64,000 nt of DNA from Apiotrichum sp. Y4204 (Eukaryota; Basidiomycota; Tremellomycetes; Trichosporonales; Trichosporonaceae): NCBI GenBank assembly GCA_025531455.1, contig JAMYHL010000110.1, positions 1 to 64,000 of the forward strand, read 5' to 3'. Below the pieces are notes generated by a model. That model did not search any database. It was not told the DNA's origin and saw only the letters and a program-made list of their open reading frames with translations. Within the stretch, counting starts at the first letter, position 1. The number at the start of each line of letters is the position of its first letter. Position numbers and translations under genes: made by a program. Shown piece by piece: positions 13,564 to 23,707 of the stretch.

Positions 13564-15590
13564 TGATCTGCGATTGTCTGGAAGACTATGTCAAACAAGT
13601 AATGGTGAACGAATAACTTGAGCGTGAGCAAAATAACGTCAAGTTCGAGATCCAGCTGTCGATGTGGTCGTGGATAACGGTATGCACGAGTTGTATGATC
13701 GTCGCTGCTGCAACAGAATTAAGCGGCGCGCAGCGCAGCCTGGGAAAACGGCTGGAGGAGATCGGGGTTGAATTAAACTGCGGGTGCTGCGGTGGTGCTG
13801 CGGGTGTGGCCAGTCTTGCTGTGACCCCTGTGCAGATCGAATGTCAACAAGCACAGAAGCGGCGGTCAGGGCGGTCGACGGTACTTTGATCTTAACGAAC
13901 GTCGGGCTGTGAATGCTTCGGGGCAACCCGAGTGCCTCTTTGAATCACGAAGTGAAGGAGTGACCGAGCAGGAGAGGGGTTTAAACGAGGGTGGTGTGCG
14001 TGGCGGACAACACAAGCAGTCATCGAACTCGGCAGGCAGCAATCCCAGTGAAGATCCGCGAGGATGAGAAATTGCTTTGGGTTTGTAGATAGGTGACCTC
14101 CTTGAGGTTGCGGTAGGCGTTGTCTGAATGTCTGTCGTGTATGTCGTGCGCAGGTTTTGAGAGTAGGTTGAGACTGATAAGGAGGAGTGAACCTGATCAA
14201 TGGACCCGGGAAAGCAAGATGGCACACGACCTGCGCAGTCTCTTTACGCATAGCCAGTCTGCCATTCAGAACCGCGCATGCACTCGAGAACGGTTCCAGT
14301 TTGTCCTCCTAGATGTGCCTTGTGTTTGCAGGCATGGCACCGAAACAAGCAGCAACTGCGACTGCGGAGGCAGGTTTGCAACAAAGTTCTCGGGTGCCCC
14401 TCGCACCAAGGTTTCCATTCAGCATGCCAAGGTCCCTTGTCATCCATTTCTACCCTTCACAACTTTGCCCTGCACGCAGCCATCACCGCACTGCCCTCAC
14501 TGATGAGTGACCGAGATCCCCTTCCCCGAGATTCACCCCGCTTCACGCTAGGACGCCGATGAGTGCGTCGTGTGGGCGTGTGGGGGCGCATGTGGTGTGC
14601 ATTGCATGTGCATGCGCATGGGTACTTGTGACTTGGCACAATGATGATGATGTTTAGAGCACATTACTAGTACCGCATGTGGGCTGCGGCGCTGCGAGCG
14701 GCACGGGGGCGGGCGGGCGCCACGCCGCGGACCGCCGGACCAGAGACCACAGGTTTGCACATGTGCCCGTAAGCCCCGCGCGATCACAACTACGAGTTTC
14801 CGACCTCTGCACCGCTCAGTTTGCAGGCCCACGACGGCGCCACGGCCACATGCGCCTACATTGCGTACACGGATACATCGCCCTCGGACTCCGGCTACGA
14901 CGGAAGACGCCGGTCTCCGGCCGCCGGCTGATGTTGGGTCCACTCGGTGATCTCCTGATGATCTCAGGAAGAGTGGGACGGGGCTACGGGGGTACGCCGG
15001 AGTTGTAAAAAGTGCAAAACGCCGCACCACCGACGACGACGATGGTGGGTTTTTGCCGGGTCGCGGCGTTTTCTCTTTCGTTGCCATGCTGGTTGCTTTT
15101 TGAGTTCCATTTCCAGGGGAACGTCAGAGCTTCAGAGGTTATCAAACCATATCACGAGGGCCAAGAGTGGTGTCAAGAGAGAATCGCCAAGAGATAGTGA
15201 TGTGGAAAAGAGCAACAGATACTGGTATCAAGTCGAGACAGGCTTACGAGAATGGTCTTCTTTGACGTCATTGGACCCTGCCTCAAAAGAGACACGGGTA
15301 TGTGTACGCTGCCATGTCACACGACCCCGGAACGATCAAATCATGCAGGTCAATGATTGAAGCATTTGCGCACGATGTTGCGTGGATCATGGATCGTGGT
15401 CGCGGTGTAACCGTCATGGAGAGCGCTGGAGGTGGAGCTTATTAATTTTATGTAGTGCAATTAAGCAAAGTTTAAGCTTCAAACTCCGATTCCACAGCCC
15501 CATGGCATGGTCCCCGTTTAACGGCTACTTCGCAACTCGCCCTCCTCACAACTCGAGCGGAAACGATGCATTATTAAGCCGGGTATTTAT
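13564..15590. other. Intergenic, GC-rich in part, no supported gene
   Basis: Two kilobases between the Stealth gene start and the Rho GTPase stop. A minus-strand open frame of 179 codons (14548-15087) is rich in R, P and S, overlaps a GC-rich patch and looks like composition, not coding. No conserved motifs seen on either strand. Confidence 0.55.
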
Positions 15591-16706
15591 TCATAGTATC
15601 GTGCATTTCGTCCTCAACATCTTCGGAACGACCTTTGAGGAAACAGACGAGGAGCGAGAGCTCAGCGCAACTTGCGAGCATGCGCGTATCGTCTCCGAAA
15701 CCCCGCGATTAAGCTTCGCGGAGCACTCTGAGGGATGTCAGCGACAGAACCACAGATGGCCAGGACTCGCGCCAACAAACCTCACCCATGTATCGCTTGG
15801 CTTTGATACGCCGAGCCACAGCCAGCCCTTGCTCATAGTCAATCAACTCGACCCCCTGTTTCGAGCGCTTCTCGAAGTATCCAGTGTCCTCCCTCAAGTC
15901 ACATTTCAGGGCTGCGAAGTCAACCCCACCGTAAGGTAATCATTGGTTTCGACCTGCACCAGACTCACCAACAAGCACGATATCAGCTTGTGGACAATTT
16001 TGACGTATCTCTGGCAACCACTCATCGTGTCAGGCAAATGTCATGTCTGGGCTCACCTTCGTCTCCACGTTTTCGAGCGACACAGGCATATCGACCTAAT
16101 GACCGTCAGGTTCCCCGAGCGATCTGTGTACGCGCTGACTCACTGCAAAACATAGTAAGACGACGTCTGTTTCGGCGTAGCAAAGCGATCGCAATCTGTC
16201 AAAATCTTCCTGGCCTGCTCCTGTCAATAACCTGACACTACTCGCAACCCATGAAGCCTACCAGCCGTGTCCCATAAGCTGAACTCCAAGATTCCCCCTT
16301 CTGTGTCGATTGCGGCCACATGGTTCTCGAACACTTTATGAGTCAGAGAAGAGGATGCAGTTCATATCAAAGCAAGCCCTCAACCAACCGGTAGGTTCGC
16401 TACACATCAGTGTCAGTTGCGAGCAGTCGCGGCACGTCAGAGCTGACGCCACTCACTATTCCAATGGAAAGTACCCTACAAGCAGTTAGAACCTGTGCGG
16501 ATCCCCTGTTGTCCCAGACAGCCCACCATTTGTGTAAACCATCAGAAACGATGTCTGTAGTCAGCTCGGCTCGCTGCGCGAGTGCGATTCTCAAAAGCAC
16601 CTTGCCACAACCACCATCTCCCACCGCGACAAGTTTTCGGGAAATCTGGGATAAGTCAGTCTCGCCGTGAACACGGAATATTTGATCGGCGTACGAGCTT
16701 TCTCAT
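15591..16706 (-). CDS. Rho-family small GTPase (Rho3/Rho4-like)
   Basis: Built from about ten exons. The first six can be placed exactly: 16695-16706, 16601-16645, 16527-16554, 16457-16475, 16389-16399 and 16262-16333. Joined, they give MRKLISRKLVAVGDGGCGKT with the P-loop, then a switch I reading TNGYFPLEYEPTVFENHV, then EFSLWDTAG. Later exons give QEDFDRLRSLCYAETDVVL, WLPEIRQNCPQADIVLVG, LKCDLRED (base recognition) and ECSAKLNRGVSE. The C-terminus is CTIL, a CaaX box whose last residue favours geranylgeranylation. These are Rho-family features: a PTVFEN effector loop and an insert region before KRYMECSAK. Rho proteins steer actin, polarity and cell-wall synthesis. It is closer by eye to Rho3/Rho4 than to Cdc42 or Rac, but I cannot assign the paralogue. 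Stop TGA at 15591-15593. Confidence 0.9.
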
Positions 16707-17860
16707 GGGTTTGCTTGGTGATTGGACCGCATAAGGTGGCGAGGGTGCGTTGCTGTACTGGCGTGGGAATTAATGAAACAAACGCTGGTGGCAAATGTTG
16801 GACAGTGGTCAATGTTCAGTGTTATGATACTAAAATGTCAAGGGGAGTGTAGAAGAGATCGAAGGGACGGAGGCAACACGGACAGAGGAAAGCAAGTGTG
16901 ACAGTTTGCTTGTAACGCTCAGGCAATGAAACAAACAAATGGCCAAATGGCGACCATGGTCGTATGTTGTTGGTCGCTGATGATTTTTGGCTCTTCGTCA
17001 CCCTTCCGAGGGCCCAAGCTCTTATCCTGAGTGCCCAGCAATGCCCACCACGAGACTCCGCTGATAATGACTTCGAGAGGTCCTCAATACCGGTATCGCA
17101 AGACCTGGGTAAAATAGTAATACTGCGAGTAACGAGCGGGTAAGGTGCATATGGCGTGCAGAAGATAGCGCTCCCCATTGCAATTGTTTGTTATCGCCAG
17201 ACATCATGGCTGCCTGGAGGCCTGGACTGCGTAGAATTGCAGAAATGCAGAATTGCAGAATGCCAAGGACGATAGCGTGCGAACCGCGCCCGCGCGCCTT
17301 TCCCATGCTTCCCATGCGCTGATCACGCACGGTATCTCGATCTCGCGATTTCACGATCCACGATATCCATATATCCACGATCTGCAGGCCACGAGTCCGA
17401 CTCGTGTGCTCGTGTGCACAATCGTTGATTGCGCGGAGTCATTGTGTACTTGTGTGCCTATCCTCTGCGGAGTGGACAACGGTCTAGCCTGCTTTTGTTG
17501 CCTTGGTCGTTCCACGCCTTCTCGGTTTACCGCGCCAAGCGGTCCAAGCGAGCCGAGCTTCCCACGCAGCTGGGCACGCAGTTGCCCGGTTGCTGCTAGC
17601 GAGCGCGAGCTAGCTGGTAGGCATCGTAGGTGGCGCAGGCTTTCACGCTTTCGCGCTTCCGGCTCCAGCGTTGCAAGTTCCCGTCAGGGATCAGGCTAGG
17701 CGTGCTGGTGTAATTGACGCCTGGCCATCCAGTTTACCCTAGGCCCTAATGGCCTCATAGCTAGCATAGCTGATCCGCTCGCAACGCTCGATCCGCGCGA
17801 GCGCGCGAGCATCCCTCACCTCAACAACGAGCATTCTTCTCCTTCCATACCACAACCACA
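16707..17860. other. Intergenic between divergent Rho and SelK-like genes
   Basis: Shared upstream region of two divergently transcribed genes. The right half (17260-17860) is rich in CG-containing palindromic words such as GCGAGCGCGCGAGC near 17795. No protein family resemblance in its open frames. Confidence 0.6.
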
Positions 17861-18346
17861 ATGGCCCAAACACCAACTTATGTCTCGTCGTCTGGCCAGC
17901 TCTCCAGCCCCCCGCTGACGAGGCGGGTGTACGATGCGCTGCGCGACTACGCGGAGATGGGCTATCTGTTTTTCGACACGCTGATCACTGTGAGTGGTCC
18001 CACCCTAACCCACTCGAGGTTCACCAATCTTGTTCTCCCTTTTCCCCTACTAACTTCACTAGCCTATTGTCAATCCCAATGCGACGGCCCCAGCGGCCAC
18101 CCCGCGCAACACTGGTGGCAGTGGTGGTAGCCGTCTCGGAGGTGGGGGCGGTGGAGGAGGCAGCGGCGGCGGTGGCGGCGGTCGGGGTGGCAACCACGGG
18201 TCTGGTGGATCCGGGTTCATGACCATGTCTGATTTGCGTGGAGGCCCCAGTGAGTTCAAGTGCCTGCTGAGGATGAGAGGCGAAAGAATGCTGGTTGACA
18301 ATCTTCTCTCGCAGCTGTCAACGCGTGTCGCTCTGCTTGTGGATAG
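17861..18346 (+). CDS. Small SelK/SelG-like glycine-rich protein
   Basis: Three exons with consistent phase: 17861-17989, 18063-18249 and 18315-18346, giving about 115 residues. The N-terminus reads TYVSSSGQL followed by a segment YAEMGYLFFDTLIT that matches the start and short membrane region of selenoprotein K (YISNGQVL, then a hydrophobic stretch ending LFFKTLL). A long run of glycine with S and R follows, then a tail MSDLRGGPTVNACRSACG ending at TAG 18344-18346. In animals SelK is an ER membrane protein linked to ERAD and Ca2+ flux with selenocysteine near the end; here cysteines occupy that end and no selenocysteine is implied. The resemblance is one of layout and short motifs, so the call is tentative. 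The membrane segment is weaker than in animal SelK. Confidence 0.5.
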
Positions 18347-18648
18347 TTGCACTCCCGAACCTATGTCCTCATCAAGATGTGCCATCAGGGCCTCAACTCG
18401 CGGGCCTTAACTCGCGACCCGTATGGTTAGAGTCCAACACACACAACGTCTCTCCTCTCTCCCTTTTTCGTTATGTATGTATTAAACAGTCCACGAAGTA
18501 TATATATAAGAAACATGCATTACGTCCAGCGTAGTGGGTATATAATAATGGTGTCATGAAACCGACGGCAAAGCGGCGACGCCGTTCTCTGCACGTCGTT
18601 CAACCTGAATGGTGACAAGCTAAGTCAAATGATGAAGATCTGTCCACT
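18347..18648. other. Convergent 3' flank
   Basis: About 300 bp between the stop codons of the SelK-like gene and the secreted repetitive protein. It contains a short TA run at 18499-18508 and likely holds both polyadenylation regions. No gene seen. Confidence 0.6.
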
Positions 18649-20163
18649 TTAACCGCGCCAGAACTGGAAGCGGCGGCGAACAGGGGCAGTGGGCTCGGCC
18701 TCACCAGCCTCGTTGGCGGCAGCGTCAGAGGTCGCCGACTCCACAGGGGCAGCAGACTCAGTCGCGGAAGGGTCGGCAGACTCGGTGGCAGAAGGGTCGG
18801 CAGACTCGGTGGCGGAAGGCTCGGCAGACTCGGTGGCGGAAGGCTCGGCAGACTCGGTGGCGGAAACGGCAGACTCGGCGGCGGAAACGGCAACGGACTC
18901 GGAAACGGAAGTAGTCTCAGAAGGGGGAGCGGTCGCAGTAGGAGCAGCAGTCTCAGTCGACTCCTCCTCCTCGCAGTCCTCCTCGTCCTCGGAGCCAGCG
19001 GTGGTGGTCGGCTTGGGAGCGTCGGTACCAGTGGTCGCAGGCGAAGCCTCGTCCTCCCACTCCTCACAGTCCTCCTCGTCAACGTCAGTCGTCTGAGGGG
19101 CGGAGGCAGTGGCAGTGGCGGTGTTGCCCTGCTGGTGACCGCCGTCCGAAGGGGAAGTGGGGACAGGCGCGCCCGCCGAAACGACGGGCTTGTCGGCGTC
19201 CGAGTTGGAGTTGCCCGAGCTGGTGTCGCTGCCATAAGAGGGGCCACCGGTAGACTGGGCCCCAGCGGTAACGGTGACAGTGACAGTGACAGTAGCAGCC
19301 TGAGCCCGTGAGTAAAGATTCCAAAGTTCGCGATCATTTATACTTACAGATCCACAGTCGGCGTTACCGTTGCCGTTGTTGTTTACGGCCGGAGAAGTGG
19401 GAGACGAGAGCGACGGGCCGCTAGGCTGAGTGCCCTCGTCCTTGATGAAAGAGTCGTGGTTGTCGGTCGAGGTCGAGTCACCGCCATTGTTGGTGGGAGC
19501 AGGGCCCGAGGGAGAAGAGCCGGACGGCGCAGTGGGCGAGTTGACCTCGTCCTCCTCATCGCACCAAGGGAGGTCGTCCTCCTCAGTCGGACCCGAGGAG
19601 CTGCTGGAGCCGGAAGTGGCAGCCGGGAGCGCGGGGGTAGTCGAGTTAGTGGACTCCTCGTCCTCCTCACAGTCCTCCTCGTCCTCGGAGCCGGCGCCAG
19701 CGGTGCCAGTGGGGGCGGCGCCGCTCGCAGTGGCTGAAGAGTCGGTCTGGGAAGCGTCGGCGCTGGTGGGAAGAGCAGTGGCGGTCTCATCCTCACGGTC
19801 CTCCTCAGTGGCAGTGCCCTCAGGAGCAGGGGAGGCGGTGGGCGACGCTCCGTCGGTGGCCGAAGCAGAAGTCTCACCAGTGGGAGTGGCAGAGACATCA
19901 CCCTCCGAGATCACCGAAGAGGTGGCGGCATCAGTCTCCTCGGGGGCAGCGACGATGGTAGTCGCATCAGCGACGACGGAGGTAACATCGTTCTCGGCCT
20001 TGTCGTCCGAGTTCTCAGTGCCACCGATCACAGTTGCCTGCTCCGGCTCCGTGCGGGCAAGGAGGGCGCGGGCCTGGCGGTGGTACGGCAGGCGAGCGTT
20101 GGCGGAGACCTGGCCGGCGGTGGCCAGAACAAAGAGGAGAGTCCAGGTGGAAGCGAAGCGCAT
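18649..20163 (-). CDS. Secreted Ser/Thr/Glu-rich repetitive protein
   Basis: Open from ATG 20161-20163 to the stop at 18649-18651. The start MRFASTWTLLFVLATAGQVSA is a clear signal peptide. The body is low-complexity S, T, A, E, P and D, as in mucin-like cell-wall proteins that are O-glycosylated. It holds four acidic clusters with one cysteine each (around 19660-19700, 19547-19585, 19050-19090 and 18966-19000; typical core DEEDCEE), a TVTVTVTV tract, and a C-terminal repeat of SATESAEP/ADP units. The end is basic and aromatic (RRRFQFWRG), so there is no GPI signal. A standard GT-AG intron of 48 nt (19300-19347) lies inside the frame without breaking it; spliced length would be 488 residues. 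I recognise no family. It is probably a surface or secreted protein; binding of metal ions by the acidic modules is conceivable but unproven. Confidence 0.8.
   Translation of the reverse strand: MRFASTWTLLFVLATAGQVSANARLPYHRQARALLARTEPEQATVIGGTENSDDKAENDVTSVVADATTIVAAPEETDAATSSVISEGDVSATPTGETSASATDGASPTASPAPEGTATEEDREDETATALPTSADASQTDSSATASGAAPTGTAGAGSEDEEDCEEDEESTNSTTPALPAATSGSSSSSGPTEEDDLPWCDEEDEVNSPTAPSGSSPSGPAPTNNGGDSTSTDNHDSFIKDEGTQPSGPSLSSPTSPAVNNNGNGNADCGSVSINDRELWNLYSRAQAATVTVTVTVTAGAQSTGGPSYGSDTSSGNSNSDADKPVVSAGAPVPTSPSDGGHQQGNTATATASAPQTTDVDEEDCEEWEDEASPATTGTDAPKPTTTAGSEDEEDCEEEESTETAAPTATAPPSETTSVSESVAVSAAESAVSATESAEPSATESAEPSATESADPSATESADPSATESAAPVESATSDAAANEAGEAEPTAPVRRRFQFWRG
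18752..18871. repeat. 24-bp tandem repeat, about five copies, inside the secreted-protein gene
   Basis: Units begin at 18752, 18776, 18800, 18824 and 18848, each starting GCAGACTC, with one or two changes between copies; the two units at 18800 and 18824 are identical. The repeat encodes the 8-residue SATESAEP/ADP unit on the minus strand. Copy number is expected to vary among strains. Confidence 0.9.
19300..19347 (-). other. In-frame, stop-free 48-nt intron
   Basis: On the coding strand the segment starts GTAAGT and ends GGGCTCAG, with a branch-like ACTCAC. Removing it joins NADCGS directly to the TVTVTV tract. Because it is 16 codons long and open, splicing and retention both keep the frame; the retained form adds the only NDRELWNLYSR-type ordered sequence in the protein. 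Confidence 0.7.
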
Positions 20164-20489
20164 TGTGTATGTAGTTTTCTATTGATCAACAGGCGAACTG
20201 TCGGGAGAAATTGTCGTCTAGAGTCGCTACGAAGTATTCAGTCAAGCACCGGGCTTGGGCTGACAAGACGAAGTGGGCGGGTTTGAGGGGATAAACGAGG
20301 GTGGGTTAAATGACTGTGAAGCGTCGTTCCAGAGTCACTCAGAAGACCGTACAAAAAAGAGGAATAAAAAGAGTAAGGAGGGGAGAGATGATGAAGAAGA
20401 GAGATTGAGTGACGGCTATGAATGAGATGGAAACGAGTGCTGGCGGAGTCGGGAGGAGCGTCAAGCTACCTTGTGGATGGGTGTGTGTG

Positions 20490-20520
20490 GGAGAGAGAGA
20501 GAGACAGAGAGAGAGAGTCA
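20490..20520. repeat. GA-rich simple repeat
   Basis: An interrupted (GA)n tract with one GACA interruption, about 330 bp upstream of the secreted-protein start on its template strand. GA tracts are common in fungal promoters. Confidence 0.7.
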
Positions 20521-22804
20521 GAGTGGAAAAGGAGAGGAAACACGACGAGGTGGTGGGAGAGGATCGAAAGGAAACGCGGAGACGGGGAGGGGGGGGAGTT
20601 AGGGGAGAGGAACCTAAAGCGCTGCGACGGTAACGTTGTTCGGTGGTACAGTGTACTGTACCTTCCATCTCCTTTATTCTCTCCTTGTGCGGTGCAGCCG
20701 CCGCGCCTGCGGCACACGGGCTTGTAAGATCGCCGGACGCCCAGCCGCAAGGGTTCTCTGCGCACCTACTCAAACTAGTACCTTTGTATGCCGCTGTCGA
20801 ATACGACTATGGGGACCATTATTACGAAGCCTTCCGTGCCACGCCCTGGACTGGAACCATTCGGGGGCACCCGCGCGCCCGCGCCCTCTCCCTGCGCCTC
20901 CCCTTTTTCCAGACGCGACTGCTTGCACATACAGAGCCTGCAGAGGACCGCGACTGATTCCATGTATCCTTATGCGCATATGCGCGGATGGCTCGGCCTA
21001 TGCCCCCGGGATGTACCAGGTCTTGGCTAAGCTTGGCTCGAAAGGGTTGGTTGAAACGGCCCAAGACACGACAAGTGATCGTGTCTGAGGATCTGAGGTG
21101 CGTCGGCAGATTGCCGCAACACAACAGGCACGGGCCACCCCTCTCCTTTCCTGGCGCGCGTCCACAACAACCCTCTCACGTTGTCGTCCCTGCATAGGTC
21201 CCTAGGTACCAGAGGTACAGAGCGTGTAACGAAGACGGGAGATACACTCTCCGACGGGTCACAGTACCCTGCAACGTGCATGGCACACACAGAGTTGGTT
21301 CTTGGACTGTACGGAGTCTGAGGGCGGTTTGGTGTCCAGACAAGCAGCTGGCATGCAATTGGTCCGGCCCGAGACGCACGCGTCGCAAGCCCATCGACTA
21401 AAGCCGATGATCAGGGAAAGGGCTTTGCAGAAGTCCAGCCAAAGGGGGGCTCGAGTTACGGGGAGGCATCCGTATTGCTGACTATTTCCCAGTCGCGTAG
21501 TTTATCCAGGGTTCACGGCCCACAGAGCCCTCGGCGCGTCCCTTTCTCACAATCTTTCAGCACCTCGAAGCCACCTCATTGCCTCTGTTCGCCAGCGACC
21601 TCTGATATCTGGCTCACAGTGACTTGTCGGAGACGATCCGCGATCTGAGATCTCTATATCTCCGCGTGCTCCGCGATCCCCCTCCCTGGCACAGAGGACG
21701 CAATTACCTGTTGCGCATGCTGCCAGTTGCATGTTGCGGCCTGAGCGGTCGGTCTCGCGATCTCGACATTTCCGGTACTCCAGTTCCCAATCCCAACAAA
21801 CAGGCTCCATAACCCCCCCGTCTTGGTGCTAAAGACAGGGCGACTAATCAGCGTACTTCTGGGATCCGCTCCATATTTGACAGGACCTAGGTCCACTGAT
21901 TGCTCCACTATCCATCTTTTGGGCAAGAGTAGTTATAATGTTTCCCCAGCTGCTCATCGACCAATGTGGCGGCAATTGCATAGCGCCGACCATACTCCCT
22001 CTCTCGAACCTGCCAAGATGGAAGATGATGATGGCCAGATTGTAGATGGCCAGATTTCGGCCATACAGTGGACTGCCCGTTTTGCTGTACTCGGAGCGTT
22101 TTGTTTGGGGGTGCCTACTTCAGTGACAGGCGACCTGGTAGGTTAGGCAGCAGAGCTGAAGGAGACTTTTTGAGATCAGAGGGACGTGCACCATTCTGAC
22201 TCGTTTCACTCTGAATCGTTCCGCGTTCCTGGGACCTTGGGCGGGTCAGGTATTCCGAAACCCTTTGCCCTTCGTAGTATCAGAAAACAGATCTACTTCT
22301 CCTCTGGTAACTGCAAGTTCTCAAGCGCCGTTCGACGCGCCGAGAAAACTCCTATCATTAGGTTAACGCCATCCCGCTCTCACCCCCGTGGTCCACCCAC
22401 CGAGTTCCCCTGAGCCTCCCAACAGCCCAACAGGCCAACAGGCTGTATGCTGCCTCTGGGAACATGCCAGCTGCATGTACGCATGTCCTCCATTCCATCC
22501 TCGCGACACGATCGCGTCTGTGCCCCCTTCAGCCCTCATTGGACGAGGCGTTTCGGACCCTGTATACATCAGGGTCTCCTGTCCCATCGCAGACTCTTAG
22601 GCAAAGTAGCAGAGCCCCGCACGGTTGCCGAATCCCCTCCGAACGCCAACGCTATGCGCGACGACTGCAGGGCACTGTCCTCAGCGCCATGAGGGTGAGG
22701 AATGGGTCGGGTGGGCTAATTGACCAGAGAGCGACTAAAAGGGGTCACTGCGCCACTGCAAGCTGAGGATAACACAAGGCTTGCGATGCTTGCATGTGCG
22801 CAAG

Positions 22805-22840
22805 ATGCCCAGCATGCCCAGCATGCGCTAACATGCCCAG
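22805..22840. repeat. Short direct repeat ATGCCCAGC
   Basis: Two perfect adjacent copies of ATGCCCAGC (22805-22813 and 22814-22822), a diverged unit, then ATGCCCAG at 22833-22840. It lies in non-coding DNA. Confidence 0.75.
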
Positions 22841-23707
22841 AGGTCACCATTTTCTCTCCCTAGGAAAGTATCGTAAACGCGTAAACTGTCTCCCAGTCAC
22901 CATGCGTCGCCTGAGCACAGACTAAGAGGCATATGGTTCATCGAGTATTCATTGGCTTCTGTAATCCGTTGTTCCCACATGCTGTCTTGTATATAAATAA
23001 TAGCGAAGATGAGATTGATGAGAAGTGTGTGGGCCATAACCTCAGTTGTACATTTTCTATCAAACATCTGACACAGAAAGCGCCACCTTGATTGGAAGCA
23101 TCTTTGGCTTCTTGACTTGTTTGGGATACAAGCCAGCACCTCCAGCAAACGACAACCGTTTCGCCTCTTTTTATCTGAAATCCTTTGAGAGATGTGGAAG
23201 CGTGGTGCTGAGCATGCTGAGCAAGCTGAGGACGGACGGGACGCGTGTCAGGTGTGTGGAGTGTGCACGGGAGTGTGCGCGGAAGCCCCGGCAGCGAGTC
23301 CGCGCTGTGAGGCAGTGAGGTACGCGTTTCTCTTGCTAGTGGGATGTCGCTGTGGCGTTGTGGAGCATGCGACCTATCAGGATTAGCTGTTTGTCGACTG
23401 TTGACGTAAGCACACATGACCACCCTACAGGGTGCTCAAGCGCTCAAGCAGTCAAGCTTTGCCAGCTTTCTAGAGACCCCCGCTTATATACATACCCCCC
23501 AAGCGTAAGGGAACCTTCCGGTCCGGCCGGTCCATGTCCAACTCGTCATTCCTCATCAGTCCTCGTCCGAGCCGGCCTCTCGCGCCTTTCGGAGAATCAG
23601 AGATCAGAGAGGACAGCAACCGTCCCTTCTTTATTTTTCAAGCTGCATAAACCAACTGCATAACAACAACACCACTACCACCACTGCCCTTCGCGGGTCA
23701 AACTGCG

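Larger units (their letters stand above)
20164..23707. other. Long stretch without recognisable genes
   Basis: About 3.5 kb between the secreted-protein start and SHE9. It has a GAGA-rich tract (20490-20520), a G-run near 20586-20596, and short ATGCCCAGC direct repeats (22805-22840). Several overlapping open frames of 60-160 codons exist on both strands, none with a family signature. The long upstream region could hold regulatory sequence for the secreted protein or non-coding RNA. Confidence 0.5.

Noticed and set aside
14548..15087. Minus-strand open frame of 179 codons
   Set aside because: R/P/S-rich translation of a GC-rich patch without motifs or a start context that stands out; treated as composition.
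15382..15939. Plus-strand open frame of 185 codons
   Set aside because: Antisense to the last exons of the Rho GTPase; no family resemblance.
19430..20185. Plus-strand open frame of 251 codons
   Set aside because: It lies antisense to the secreted repetitive protein. Runs of GAG/TCC codons leave the opposite strand free of stops; the translation is Ser/Glu/Val-rich and matches nothing.
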